Notes: generated by a model not told the origin, from the letters alone. DNA of 64,000 nt from Cytophagales bacterium WSM2-2 (GCA_015472025.1 BNHL01000001.1:310001-374000); one strand, 5' to 3'; counted from the stretch's first letter, positions 27,575 to 36,409 are shown. A program made the numbers and translations.

Positions 27575-28111
27575 TCACCGCAAAGCGCTAACTATATTTC
27601 CTAGCCCTTCAAACTGTAACTGACTCTGATCGAATGTTGACATCAATTCATCTCTCATTATTGATGGATGACCGCCACCACCATAGGTTGTACTTGTAGG
27701 GGCTGGATGAATAGTAGTAGCAGGTTCACTACTTACTTTTGAAACAACCGGTGAGGGGCTCGAAATCGTAGCTGGTTGAATTGGATCAAAAGCTGTGATT
27801 AGATTTGACCTAAACACACTTACAGGAGGTGTCACTGATATCGGCTGGAGCGTATCGTGTGCAACTGGCTGTGTAGATTCTTTAATTGGAACCACACTTC
27901 CAGAATTTGCCTTTGAAGCAAATTGACCGTAGTATGAAAAATCATCAGCTACAGGCATAGATTTAGTGTCTACCAAATTACTATTGGTACCGGCAGGTTT
28001 AGTCCCGTCACCTGGCTCCATCTTCGGAGCTGATTTTTTAGATATCGACTTATAAGCAATGTATGCTGAGGCTATTACTCCAATGCCAATAACGACCGTT
28101 CCTGTTTTCAT
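27575..28111 (-). CDS. Single-span protein with a Pro/Thr/Ser-rich body
   Basis: 178 residues. The N-terminal span TVVIGIGVIASAYIAYK is followed by a long low-complexity Pro/Ser/Thr/Val region. The end, FEGLGNIVSALR, closely matches the end of the next protein (TGLGNVVSKLR). It is the last gene of the leftward late operon. Suggests a virion or cell-envelope component; no family recognised. Confidence 0.55.
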   Translation of the reverse strand: MKTGTVVIGIGVIASAYIAYKSISKKSAPKMEPGDGTKPAGTNSNLVDTKSMPVADDFSYYGQFASKANSGSVVPIKESTQPVAHDTLQPISVTPPVSVFRSNLITAFDPIQPATISSPSPVVSKVSSEPATTIHPAPTSTTYGGGGHPSIMRDELMSTFDQSQLQFEGLGNIVSALR

Positions 28112-28115
28112 AATC

Positions 28116-28676
28116 TTATCTGAGTTTGCTTACTACATTTCCAAGGCCAGTAAAACCGCTCAATGGTGAGCCTTCCTGAATTGAATCGACAACACCACCA
28201 GGAAGGTTCACAACTTTGCCCTGATTGATCAGACTGTTTAAGTCACGAGAACCAAGGTATTTCAGCAATGCATCATTGCTTTTAATCCACTGTTTCAATG
28301 GATAACCATCTGATAAGGTATACAAATACACATACCCGTTATATGATCCGGATGTACTCCGAATACCTTGACCATCTTTAAGATTATTTGTATTTGCGGG
28401 TAACGAAATGGCTGGCTTCAATTGGCCTGCTGCCTGTTGTATTTGCTTATAGGCAGCCTGAGCATCAGCAATATTGCCTTGCGCATTGTTTATCGTACCT
28501 GTGACGGTATCCAGGACATTCTGAGCGGGTCCACTTGAGCTACCACTAGAAGAACCAGCATTGTTACCGGTATTTGTATCGGTAGGTTTTTTAGTCTTGC
28601 TATACACAAGGTAACCAATACCTGCAGCTGCGAGTACGCCAGTTATGCCGAGTGCTATTTTTGTTCCTTTTTCCAT
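28116..28676 (-). CDS. Single-span protein with a YLxxxGxxxxWI domain
   Basis: 186 residues. N-terminal span (IALGITGVLAAAGIGYLVYS), a Gly/Ser/Asn linker, a helical segment, then a C-terminal domain (YVYLYTLSDGYPLKQWI, VDSIQEGSPLSGF) shared with the next protein. This pattern resembles repeat domains of bacterial surface proteins that display a gapped GxxxYL..G.K..I motif. It ends in GLGNVVSKLR. Likely a membrane-associated structural protein. Confidence 0.55.
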   Translation of the reverse strand: MEKGTKIALGITGVLAAAGIGYLVYSKTKKPTDTNTGNNAGSSSGSSSGPAQNVLDTVTGTINNAQGNIADAQAAYKQIQQAAGQLKPAISLPANTNNLKDGQGIRSTSGSYNGYVYLYTLSDGYPLKQWIKSNDALLKYLGSRDLNSLINQGKVVNLPGGVVDSIQEGSPLSGFTGLGNVVSKLR

Positions 28677-28694
28677 GATAAAAAAATGTTTTAG

Positions 28695-29060
28695 TTATCG
28701 TAATCCTGAAATTAAAATTCCACTTAAACTTGAGCTTTCTGGTATGGCATCAACAACTGACGGTGAAAGATCCTTTACTTGCCCCATATTGTATCCCAGT
28801 CTTGTTAGTACACCGGGGCTAGTGATCCATTGCTTATAACCATTCGTTACCAGGTAAACCTTACCGGTATCAGGCGAACGTATTAATTGACCATCGTATT
28901 GGCTTGGTTTCACCTGATTGGATTGTACGGCTTGATTTATTACTGTTTGTAACTTACCGGTTGTTTTTTGTGCAGACTTGTAAACAAGAAAATAATAGGC
29001 CCCACCGGCAGCGGCCAGTAGTGAGGTGGTGACTAACGCTACTTTGGCTTCCGTTTTCAT
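28695..29060 (-). CDS. Single-span protein, paralogue of the downstream gene
   Basis: 121 residues. N-terminal span (VALVTTSLLAAAGGAYYFLVY), then GQLIRSPDTGKVYLVTNGYKQWI and VVDAIPESSSLSG, matching the C-terminal domain of the neighbouring 186-residue protein. Ends in LISGLR. The first 4 bp overlap the gene upstream. Duplication within the operon is clear; function unknown. Confidence 0.58.
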   Translation of the reverse strand: MKTEAKVALVTTSLLAAAGGAYYFLVYKSAQKTTGKLQTVINQAVQSNQVKPSQYDGQLIRSPDTGKVYLVTNGYKQWITSPGVLTRLGYNMGQVKDLSPSVVDAIPESSSLSGILISGLR

Positions 29061-29755
29061 TTTGTTCCCGGCTTTAATTGAGCGATAATAAACCAGATTG
29101 CACTGGCTGCTGATAATGAAATCAATCCATACAGAATTATTTTCTGAATGTCCGATTTGCCAATCACTGAACTATATATTTGGGCAATCGTGTCGTTTAC
29201 CGTGGCCTGTAGCGATTGGAGATTCTGTAATTTCTGTTTTAACTGTGACTGCAAATCAGAGTTAATGTCGCCAAGACCAACTATTTGATGAAAACCTGTC
29301 AATGTATTCTGACCTAACGCTACGCCAATTTGCTTTAGAATTTGCGTCATATTTTCGGTTTGATCATCTACCGTTTTTATCTGGGCCCTTATTGAGTCGT
29401 TAACAAGATTTTGTTGTTTATAATTAGTCCCACCACCAAGTAAACTATCCACAAAATTGGCCACACTTACATTGTATTTTGCAAGAGCGGTTGTTATGTC
29501 TCCCAAACCCGGCACAACGCCATTAAGAAGTGGGGCTACTTTTGCTATCGAATTTTGAACATCGATGTATGTCTTTGTAAGCGGGGATGTTGGGGGGTTT
29601 GGTGGTGTTTTACTCGCTACAAATGAGTCAGCTGATTTTATTGCAGATGTTAATTGAGTCGTATTGGTACCTGATCCAATGGCTGAGTTAATTGCAGAAG
29701 AAATTGCTGCAGACGTTCCACTAGAGCTGGCATCACCAAGGCCTGCAAGTCCCAT
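29057..29755 (-). CDS. Ser/Ala-rich protein with a C-terminal membrane span
   Basis: 232 residues from the ATG at 29755 (MGLAGLGDASS). Longer in-frame starts would overlap the LysM gene. The body is a helical Ser/Ala/Thr/Leu-rich sequence with predicted coiled-coil stretches (LQSQLKQKLQNLQSLQATVND). The last 30 residues are one span (LYGLISLSAASAIWFIIAQL). GLG motifs occur at the start and near VGLGDINSD. Probable membrane-attached virion protein. Confidence 0.5.
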   Translation of the reverse strand: MGLAGLGDASSSGTSAAISSAINSAIGSGTNTTQLTSAIKSADSFVASKTPPNPPTSPLTKTYIDVQNSIAKVAPLLNGVVPGLGDITTALAKYNVSVANFVDSLLGGGTNYKQQNLVNDSIRAQIKTVDDQTENMTQILKQIGVALGQNTLTGFHQIVGLGDINSDLQSQLKQKLQNLQSLQATVNDTIAQIYSSVIGKSDIQKIILYGLISLSAASAIWFIIAQLKPGTK

Positions 29756-29780
29756 TGTCTGATAATATGGTTTCTGTAGT

Positions 29781-30101
29781 CTAAGCACTTGCTTTTGCTT
29801 TTTCCTTGTGCTCCTTAATTTTTTTATATACGAAGTATCCGCCAATGCCAGCCAATATCGAACCCAAAAACCACCATCCAGCATTTGAACTACTCGAGGA
29901 AGGATCGGCAGGCACCGGGGTACTCGGTTTGTCGGGGATGATCAATGGCATGCCGGGATATATCACGTCTACATTCGTGATATTATTAGCCTTGGCAAGT
30001 TCTTTCACCGGGTCCCATGTTCCGATAGAGCTAAAAGTTCCATAGACTGACAACGCAATCTTGCTCAATGAATCTCCGTTTTTTACGATGTACTGTGTCA
30101 T
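29781..30101 (-). CDS. LysM-domain protein with a C-terminal membrane span
   Basis: 106 residues. N-terminal LysM-like module (YIVKNGDSLSKIALSVYG, NVDVIYPGMPLIIP), a Pro/Ser linker, then one span (WWFLGSILAGIGGYFVYKK) and a basic tail. LysM binds peptidoglycan glycan chains. An anchored LysM in a virus could hold the particle to the wall or aid entry. Its start overlaps the ATPase gene end by 4 bp. Confidence 0.75.
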   Translation of the reverse strand: MTQYIVKNGDSLSKIALSVYGTFSSIGTWDPVKELAKANNITNVDVIYPGMPLIIPDKPSTPVPADPSSSSSNAGWWFLGSILAGIGGYFVYKKIKEHKEKAKASA

Positions 30102-31273
30102 GCCGCTTTTGATTGAGTGACTTCGGGTTTCTTTGATAAAATTTTCTTGCCTGATATTGAATAAACCAGTCCGGTTTTGTTCCCACGGTTTTTGAACACC
30201 ACTGCGTAATTCGATTCATGAGTATCATGCGATGGCCGGTATGTCTTCAGTACAACCGGTGCATCGAACTCAGCCGAACTACCACCTCTTGTGCCTCCCT
30301 TTTCATTCTGTTGCATCAGGATGATCCATACTACTTTGGGATACTCTTCACGCAAAGTATCCATCCATGCATTAGTAACTTGGTTCAGTTTAGTCCCACT
30401 ATCGAGTGCAATTACTTTGAATTCCTCTGTAAGGCTTTTTACGGCCTCCAGTGTACGGGGAACATTGGGAATGACGTGAATCCTTTTTTTGTTTTCAGGA
30501 TCTACGTTGCGGGCAATCGATTTTTGAGTATCCGCGCTTTCAAGGCCTCCCTGCTCCCAGTCAATCCATGCTACTTCATCATCGAGTGAGGCAAAGGCAT
30601 TTGCTATTTGCATTCCAAGCTGGCTTTTGCTGGAATGGGTTTCACCAGGTATCACAATTTCCAGCTTATACCGTTGTAAGTTGCCTAGCAACTCACCTAC
30701 AACTCCTGGTAAAATAAAAGTGCCGGCAGCCTGTGCCGGTGTCTGATCGGCAGTGATACCACCAAACTTGGCAGAAAGTTTTTTCGTAGTAGGTCGCTCA
30801 ATGGGGGCTGGCGGTTTAACACTCTTTGACTTCTTTTTTGGCACGCCCGCTTCGCGTAATGCAATCGCTACGGCTTGCTTTCTTTTTCTGACTACTTTTC
30901 CCTGCGGTGTTTTCAGTTCCTTCTTTCTGAATTTACTGATTACGATGGCAATTTTCTTTTTCTGTTTGGGAGTCTCTTTGACTTTAACGACCCTTTTTAA
31001 TTTAACCTTGGATTCGGCTTTCCGCTCGGGCTGTGTACTTACTTCGATGGGAATCAGCTCCAGGTGATCCACTCTATATGCACCTTCAGCTATCAGTGTT
31101 TTGATTGCTTTGCCAATACGCTCATAGATACCTTTGATATCTTTCATGTACGGACCATGACCTACACTATCAATGTGCTTTTCCAGAGACTTATGAAATT
31201 CGACCAATGTTGATTTATTGATCGGATGACCGTTGAGTTTATTGTAGTGCTGTATGAGTGCAATATCTGTCAT
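30098..31273 (-). CDS. RecA/RadA-like ATPase with an altered Walker A (possible packaging or repair ATPase)
   Basis: 391 residues. Residues 1-120 are basic and include a KQAVAIALREAGVPKKK stretch resembling DUF6496. From about residue 205 a RecA-like core: VIPGETHSSKSQLGMQ (Walker A-like with SK in place of GK), WIDWEQGG, FKVIALDSGTKL (Walker B region), WIILMQQNEKGGTRGGS and YAVVFKNRGNKTGLVY, arranged like RadA. It is the only P-loop protein among virion-type genes, so packaging is possible, but a repair role is equally open. Confidence 0.6.
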   Translation of the reverse strand: MTDIALIQHYNKLNGHPINKSTLVEFHKSLEKHIDSVGHGPYMKDIKGIYERIGKAIKTLIAEGAYRVDHLELIPIEVSTQPERKAESKVKLKRVVKVKETPKQKKKIAIVISKFRKKELKTPQGKVVRKRKQAVAIALREAGVPKKKSKSVKPPAPIERPTTKKLSAKFGGITADQTPAQAAGTFILPGVVGELLGNLQRYKLEIVIPGETHSSKSQLGMQIANAFASLDDEVAWIDWEQGGLESADTQKSIARNVDPENKKRIHVIPNVPRTLEAVKSLTEEFKVIALDSGTKLNQVTNAWMDTLREEYPKVVWIILMQQNEKGGTRGGSSAEFDAPVVLKTYRPSHDTHESNYAVVFKNRGNKTGLVYSISGKKILSKKPEVTQSKAA

Positions 31274-31281
31274 TGACTTTC

Positions 31282-31635
31282 TTAGTCTTTGTGAACCGGT
31301 GCCACCAGCGATTGTTTAATTCCTGCCAGTTTAAGAATTCCGAAAATCAATAATTCACTGAACACACCTGATAGAATTGCATACAGTTTTTGAGGAATAG
31401 GCGGTATTCCGATTTTCAAAATCTGAGCATTGGAGTATTCAGCAATCTCCGGAAGAAACCAAATAATGATAGGCGCTAAAAGGAAAGTCATGCCCCAATT
31501 GTCCCAATTGAGTTTTACATACTTTTTGTATTCAAAATCAACCGGTGGTAGAGCTGCATCACATTTGTTTTTAGCAATCACGAAGAGTGCGTAGTTCCAA
31601 ACGAATGATCCGAAAAAAGCGATTAAATAATTCAT
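31282..31635 (-). CDS. Small multi-span membrane protein
   Basis: 117 residues with three hydrophobic stretches (LIAFFGSFVWNYALFVIA, WGMTFLLAPIIIWFL, LSGVFSELLIFGILKL). Function unknown. It sits between the spike-like gene and the ATPase gene, inside the late operon. Confidence 0.5.
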   Translation of the reverse strand: MNYLIAFFGSFVWNYALFVIAKNKCDAALPPVDFEYKKYVKLNWDNWGMTFLLAPIIIWFLPEIAEYSNAQILKIGIPPIPQKLYAILSGVFSELLIFGILKLAGIKQSLVAPVHKD

Positions 31636-31649
31636 TGACTTTAAGATTT

Positions 31650-33761
31650 TTAGTTTGAAAGCACATTAACCTGGATTCTACAGGCGTAATTTTCCCCGCT
31701 ACCAACGTTAACTTGCGCATTTACACTCGATCCACTTATTCCAAATGAAAGGGCGGGTGAACCGGCCCCCGAGGCTGTAGAGAACATACTAGCAGTAGCG
31801 CCTATCTGAGTAAGCGTTCCGGCAACGTTCTTGAAAGAGGCAATTTTTTTTGCAAAACCACCATCCCCTGTAGCGCATGAACCAGCAACACAACGTGAAG
31901 TTAGAATTGCCTCTATGGTTATATTTTTATTCGATGTTGTCGGGACCAGGAGAATACTTACAGTGCCACCGCCTGTACCGGTATTAACAGATCCGCTATC
32001 AAAAATGTCGCTAACTAATGACACTTTACTTCCTACGGGGGCTTGAATTGTTATATTTCCAGCACCATCGGTGCCAGACTGCATAAAAATATCATTACCA
32101 GCTGTCTCGTTGATATTTCCAGTAGTGTTACTGCCAGAACCGCCCGTAATCAGTGTGATATCTCCATTACCACCGCCACCATTCCCGCCACCGGCCGTAA
32201 TTGTAACTGCACCACCACCTGCACCGGCTGATACTCCGCTACCTGGCTGTATAGAAATACCCCCTGCGTTACTTGTTGAAACGTTTGCGGTCTGTATTGA
32301 TACTCCTGCGTTGGAAACTCCGTGTTGAATTACCATTGGAGCAACGCCTACATTTTTAGTTAAACCCGTAGGCAAATGTTGAATGTTGTCGATTGTCGGA
32401 CTGATTCCGTTTGCAATATCGATCTCACCCGGATTATAGATGTTGACATACGATGTAGCATTTACTCCGGTATTTCTGGTGCTCAGTAAAACACCGCCAC
32501 TTTGACTTGCTGAGAATTGACCTGATTCAACTCCGGTTATAATTCCAGCATTGTTGAAAAGCAAAGTTCCTGTGGTACCGGTAGGAACAGCGTTTACAGT
32601 AATATTTCCGGATCCTGTCACTGGGCTACCCGATACTGTAATGTTTGAACCAGGTGTAATACCTACACTTGTAACTGTACCGGCACCGACAGTCTGCCAT
32701 GTGAGATTGGTTCCGTTGTGAACAAGTGCCTTATTAATACTGGGAGAATTGGTAATAGTAAGTCCAGCTGATCTTTTGTCTACGTATTGCTTATCCGTAA
32801 TGGAATTGTTTTGAGTAACATAAATTTCTGGTGTAGTGTACTGCACCCCAGTCTTACTTGATTTAGTATCATTGATAAAAATCTGACCAGACCCTATTGA
32901 AAAATCGATTGATCCACCTGTAAATCCAGGTGAATCATAACTTAAAATATCAATACCTGCGGCAAATTGTCCAATTTCTATTCTTCCTGAATTCACTGCA
33001 TCATCATCCCACGTAATAGTTGATCCACTTGTTCCACCGATTAAGTTTAAAATCTGGGAATTAATTGAAAGTATCGATGTTGCCGAATTACCTATTGCTA
33101 TCGAAGCTGACTCGGATTGGCCGTTAATTAATATAGGCTGAATACTAGAAGTAATATTTAACCCCAACGTTCCGTTTACAGTTCCATTACCTACAATTAT
33201 TGGGTTACCAGAAGCACCGACAGTGATTGATCCTTGTAATGTTGCGGAAGCACTATTACTATTTAAAGTAAAAATTTTATTATGCGCTCCATTGTTTATC
33301 TGTGAATAAAAATCCAATGTACCTGAAGGTGCTGCACTACCTTGTACTGGTGTAACATAAGCATCAAAAACAACTGATTGAGGTCCAGCTGTAGTATTTG
33401 TTTTGAACCCACTTGCACCCAAAGCTAACGATGGCGAAATTTTTTGATTTCCTAAAGTTGCTAAATCTGGATTTGACAAAAATAAACCTACACCATTTGC
33501 CGGTGTTGCACCTATTGATGGAAATGACAGTTTGAAAGTGTTTGTATTGGATCCTGTGAGTACACTTGGCAATGCTAAAGTTCCACCTCCATAAAGTGAA
33601 AATTTGCTGTTAATAATCCCCTGGAAAAGATTCTTATCAAGCGTGACATTGTAATTACCCGTGTGAGCACTATTGTTCTGCGTGGTTAATGTTGCATCAT
33701 CTTGCGCGATTAGTCGCAAGCACAACACAAAAGCAAAAAGAAATGATGATATCCTTTTCAT
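31650..33761 (-). CDS. Secreted Gly/Ser/Thr-rich fibre or spike-like protein
   Basis: 703 residues with an N-terminal signal-like segment (ISSFLFAFVLCLRLIAQ). The body has beta-repeat and collagen-like character (GNITVSGSPVTGSGNI, GTVTSVGITPGSNITVSG, ITAGGGNGGGGNGDITLITGG) found in phage and Bacteroidota adhesin fibres. The C-terminal ~110 residues look globular and may be the tip. It is the largest late gene and the best candidate for host recognition. The N-terminal signal peptide is unusual for a virion fibre. Confidence 0.65.
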   Translation of the reverse strand: MKRISSFLFAFVLCLRLIAQDDATLTTQNNSAHTGNYNVTLDKNLFQGIINSKFSLYGGGTLALPSVLTGSNTNTFKLSFPSIGATPANGVGLFLSNPDLATLGNQKISPSLALGASGFKTNTTAGPQSVVFDAYVTPVQGSAAPSGTLDFYSQINNGAHNKIFTLNSNSASATLQGSITVGASGNPIIVGNGTVNGTLGLNITSSIQPILINGQSESASIAIGNSATSILSINSQILNLIGGTSGSTITWDDDAVNSGRIEIGQFAAGIDILSYDSPGFTGGSIDFSIGSGQIFINDTKSSKTGVQYTTPEIYVTQNNSITDKQYVDKRSAGLTITNSPSINKALVHNGTNLTWQTVGAGTVTSVGITPGSNITVSGSPVTGSGNITVNAVPTGTTGTLLFNNAGIITGVESGQFSASQSGGVLLSTRNTGVNATSYVNIYNPGEIDIANGISPTIDNIQHLPTGLTKNVGVAPMVIQHGVSNAGVSIQTANVSTSNAGGISIQPGSGVSAGAGGGAVTITAGGGNGGGGNGDITLITGGSGSNTTGNINETAGNDIFMQSGTDGAGNITIQAPVGSKVSLVSDIFDSGSVNTGTGGGTVSILLVPTTSNKNITIEAILTSRCVAGSCATGDGGFAKKIASFKNVAGTLTQIGATASMFSTASGAGSPALSFGISGSSVNAQVNVGSGENYACRIQVNVLSN

Positions 33762-34459
33762 GAGTTTCTGATTTTATTGATTAAAGGAAAAAGTAATTTC
33801 AATTTCTGTATGGCGAACCGGCCAATGATTGTGACAATCCCTGCAGCGATAACGAATAACCAAAACGCTGTCCAAAAATCTTTTATCGCATCCTTTAGCC
33901 GTGCGATAAAACCTTTCTTCAATTCACGATTCTCGGATTCAAACTTTGCTACCTGTATTTTCTTTTTAGTAATCTGATCTGACAGTATGCTAATATATTT
34001 TTCCTGTTCAACATGCCTTTCAAAATATCTCTTTTCAATACTGGTACATCGAGCATGAAGATTACCTAGGCTATCCAGGAGTAATTGTAATTGCATCCCT
34101 GTTTTTGGATCAGTGTAATAAACCGTACGGGTTATTCCTTTGGGCATTGACTTTAGTGCTGATAGCATCGAGTCAAGCCGCTGTTGAGTACCAAGGTTAG
34201 CATCGATGGACTGTGCCGGTATTGTCTTTTCCGTAACTGTTTCGAGATACGAAGAGGAATCTTTCTTTTGTAAAGTTGATTTCGCTGAGTCTTGCTCTAC
34301 GTTCGATGTGAGTTCAACTTTACTTAGAATCCTGCTACCCTTACACGATAACATTGCCAAGGCAATAAGTAAAGCCCACACCGGTAAAAAATTGACTCGA
34401 TCACCTGCAGATGATTTAAGCCGAGCCACCAGGTTAATATATGCGGGCTTTAAGATCAT
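33758..34459 (-). CDS. Spanin-like protein (lipobox plus C-terminal span)
   Basis: 233 residues. A hydrophobic lipobox-type stretch (ALLIALAMLSC) near residue 39 is followed by a periplasmic region with coiled coil (ITKKKIQVAKFESENRELKK). The C-terminal span is FWTAFWLFVIAAGIVTII. Lipid at one end and membrane span at the other is the plan of unimolecular spanins. It directly follows the holin-like gene. The role is inferred; the 38 residues before the lipobox are longer than usual. Confidence 0.5.
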   Translation of the reverse strand: MILKPAYINLVARLKSSAGDRVNFLPVWALLIALAMLSCKGSRILSKVELTSNVEQDSAKSTLQKKDSSSYLETVTEKTIPAQSIDANLGTQQRLDSMLSALKSMPKGITRTVYYTDPKTGMQLQLLLDSLGNLHARCTSIEKRYFERHVEQEKYISILSDQITKKKIQVAKFESENRELKKGFIARLKDAIKDFWTAFWLFVIAAGIVTIIGRFAIQKLKLLFPLINKIRNS

Positions 34460-34653
34460 TGCTTGAGAGCATTGATTTTTTCTTCATGGCTGGCCAATGT
34501 TATGCCATGCTCTTTTAATTCTTCAGAGTGTTCTTTCTGGGTAGCCTGTAAACTTCTCAGGATGTTGTAAAGCAGTATGCACGTGATAGAAATCACACCT
34601 GTAATTGCCCAGGTAGCGAGTTCAGAGGTGTTGAGTATAACTTGACTGATCAT
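34456..34653 (-). CDS. Small holin-like membrane protein
   Basis: 65 residues: one N-terminal span (LATWAITGVISITCILLYNIL) followed by a charged helical tail (HSEELKEHGITLASHEEK). Its place between the lysozyme and the spanin-like gene, with a 4-bp overlap to the latter, suggests a holin or holin regulator. The family is not recognised. Confidence 0.5.
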   Translation of the reverse strand: MISQVILNTSELATWAITGVISITCILLYNILRSLQATQKEHSEELKEHGITLASHEEKINALKQ

Positions 34654-34665
34654 TCATTAGAGGTT

Positions 34666-35292
34666 TTAGCTAAAAAAAAAAGCCAGGATTCCCAGACCGA
34701 TTGCGACTGCAATAGTCCCCACAATCGCCTTCCCTGTATTACTTAGAACGAAGGACTTAAGAGCGTTGAGTCTATTACTCCAACCATCATAGTTTTTTGA
34801 TTGATTGGGAAGGCTCAGCAACCATTGTTTGTTGTAGTCAGTGAACTTGCTTACAAAGTCTGTCGCGTTAGCAATGCCATTGATATATGTCAGTGTCTTA
34901 GCATCCATGACATAAGTCATCGGCAAGCCAATAAACTGTTGGAGTTTACTTATCGCGGTACCAGGACCGCTCATGTAGGCCCAATTGACAAGAACATCTG
35001 CAAGAGCTTGTAGTTTTATCTGGTCACCGTTTATTTTATCCCAATACCCTGATTTGAAAATGATACCCCAATCTTTTGAACTCATTGCATAAAATGCTTT
35101 GATAGATGCCTGCAGGGTGTTATAGCCAAGGCTGTTGGCAAAGCTCTTCCACGTTGTCCAGGTTACTCCTTTGTTGGTATGGTATCCGGTTCCGTCTGGT
35201 ACGGGATCCTTGCTTGCAGAATCGTCGGTAGATTTGCTTAACCCGCCTTCTTCTTTAAGTATGAATGGTACTATGTTGGTGTAGTTAGCCAT
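34666..35292 (-). CDS. GH108-like lysozyme with a C-terminal membrane anchor
   Basis: 208 residues from the ATG at 35292. FILKEEGGLSKSTDDSASKDP with the glutamate of the KEEGG motif, HTNKGVTWTTWK, GYWDKINGDQI and LADVLVNWAYMSGPGTA fit the glycosyl hydrolase 108 (N-acetylmuramidase) family. The C-terminus adds a span (VGTIAVAIGLGILAFFFS), so the enzyme is membrane-anchored, unlike most endolysins. It is probably the cell-lysis or virion-entry enzyme. Confidence 0.82.
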   Translation of the reverse strand: MANYTNIVPFILKEEGGLSKSTDDSASKDPVPDGTGYHTNKGVTWTTWKSFANSLGYNTLQASIKAFYAMSSKDWGIIFKSGYWDKINGDQIKLQALADVLVNWAYMSGPGTAISKLQQFIGLPMTYVMDAKTLTYINGIANATDFVSKFTDYNKQWLLSLPNQSKNYDGWSNRLNALKSFVLSNTGKAIVGTIAVAIGLGILAFFFS

Positions 35293-35293
35293 T

Positions 35294-35380
35294 TCAATCA
35301 AGGTTTTTTTTTTCGATCTCGGTTGCACTCATACGGATCGCAGAAAAGAGCATGATGACAGATGCGACAAGCTTTTTCAT
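35294..35380 (-). CDS. 28-residue hydrophobic peptide gene in the lysis region
   Basis: ATG at 35380 overlaps the stop of the upstream gene (ATGA), and its stop ends 1 bp before the lysozyme ATG. The peptide begins MKKLVASVIMLFSAI and ends IEKKNLD. It tiles exactly between two real genes, the best argument that it is translated. It looks like a signal peptide or mini-membrane peptide. Confidence 0.4.
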   Translation of the reverse strand: MKKLVASVIMLFSAIRMSATEIEKKNLD

Positions 35381-36162
35381 TTTGCTTTCTTAGTTTTCTG
35401 ATGGAATGCTTTGATTGTTCCGTCTCTGTAAATTTTAACTCTACTTGGAAAACCTTTCGCTTTTCCGGTTGGAGTAGATGAAGTAGGTTCAAGAGTAAAA
35501 TAAGTATCCCATCCAAATACATTGTAGAAGAATACTTTTGATTCCTTACCTGATTGTTCTACCAATTCAATAGCTTGAGCCTTTGAAAATTCAACCACAT
35601 CATTATTAAGGCCATCTAACTTCTTTTCTTCTTTCTTTGGTTTACTGATGTATGCTTTACCTAGCTGTGCCAATAGATAAATTCCACCACCGATGAGCAG
35701 TACCGGTACGCCTACTTTTTTCAGATAGTACATTATCGGATCGTTGGCTTTTTCCTGTTCATCCTGAACGATCTTATTTTCATCGCTCACGGTAAGCGTT
35801 CCCTGATCTTTAAGAGCCTGCTGACTGATGGCCGAATCATCTTTGACATAGTATGCACGAGTCATTGAGGAGTCAGTAAAAAACATGAGCAATGGGCTAC
35901 CGGCACGTTGTGCAGTGGCTTGCCCGGCATTGATATAACTATATACTGTACCGATGATCTGCCCTTTCTTGAACGTCATGAATGGCTTGGTGAAGTCAGT
36001 TGTCAGATAACCATTTACAGTACCCTCTGCTGTGAGAGATTTACCGACAATTTGATTAGCTGAGTATTGTTTCCCACCGACAGTGATTAAGTCATAGTTA
36101 GTGATGTCGCTTTTCGCGTCACCAAATCCACCTCTCAAGCCGTATAAAACTTCCTTGCGCAT
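35377..36162 (-). CDS. Late protein with a central membrane span
   Basis: 261 residues. Opens with LYGLRGGFGD, continues with a beta-rich domain (YDLITVGGKQYSANQI, FKKGQIIGTVYSYINAGQ), then a central span near residue 165 (VGVPVLLIGGGIYLLAQL) and a cytoplasmic-type basic C-terminus (FFYNVFGWDTYF). It resembles a virion membrane protein with both faces exposed. Not recognised; the N-terminal GLRGG is shared in form with other late proteins. Confidence 0.55.
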   Translation of the reverse strand: MRKEVLYGLRGGFGDAKSDITNYDLITVGGKQYSANQIVGKSLTAEGTVNGYLTTDFTKPFMTFKKGQIIGTVYSYINAGQATAQRAGSPLLMFFTDSSMTRAYYVKDDSAISQQALKDQGTLTVSDENKIVQDEQEKANDPIMYYLKKVGVPVLLIGGGIYLLAQLGKAYISKPKKEEKKLDGLNNDVVEFSKAQAIELVEQSGKESKVFFYNVFGWDTYFTLEPTSSTPTGKAKGFPSRVKIYRDGTIKAFHQKTKKAK

Positions 36163-36166
36163 GGTA

Positions 36167-36400
36167 TCAAATTTTTTTTACATCAGTGATTTTTACTCCA
36201 TTTGGCGATGGTATTTCAGTGGCCTGTGTTTGTCCAATCCAACATCCTTTTGCTTCTCTTACTCTTGCAGATCCCGTGACTGTCACGTCCTTGAATCCGA
36301 TTTTTTCAAATTCTTCTTTTACCCGGGCGTTACTTGCAGCGACTTTCAATCCGCTAAGAAGTATAGTTGCCTGGTAATATTGGTTTTGGATGAGTGTCAT
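36167..36400 (-). CDS. Small late protein, unknown
   Basis: 77 residues, no span, helix-strand mix (YQATILLSGLKVAASNARV, FEKIGFKDVTVTGSARVRE). It may be a small alpha/beta domain. Tightly placed in the late operon (4 bp from the gene downstream, 9 bp from the gene upstream). No family recognised. Confidence 0.45.
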   Translation of the reverse strand: MTLIQNQYYQATILLSGLKVAASNARVKEEFEKIGFKDVTVTGSARVREAKGCWIGQTQATEIPSPNGVKITDVKKI

Positions 36401-36409
36401 TTCAAAAAT

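Noticed and set aside
32043..32328. Pro-rich open frames on the plus strand inside the spike-like gene
   Set aside because: Antisense image of the Gly/Thr-rich repeats of the real gene.
35298..35522. 74-residue open frame on the minus strand overlapping the late protein at 35377
   Set aside because: Out of frame with both neighbours; the 28-residue frame (35294-35380) tiles better.
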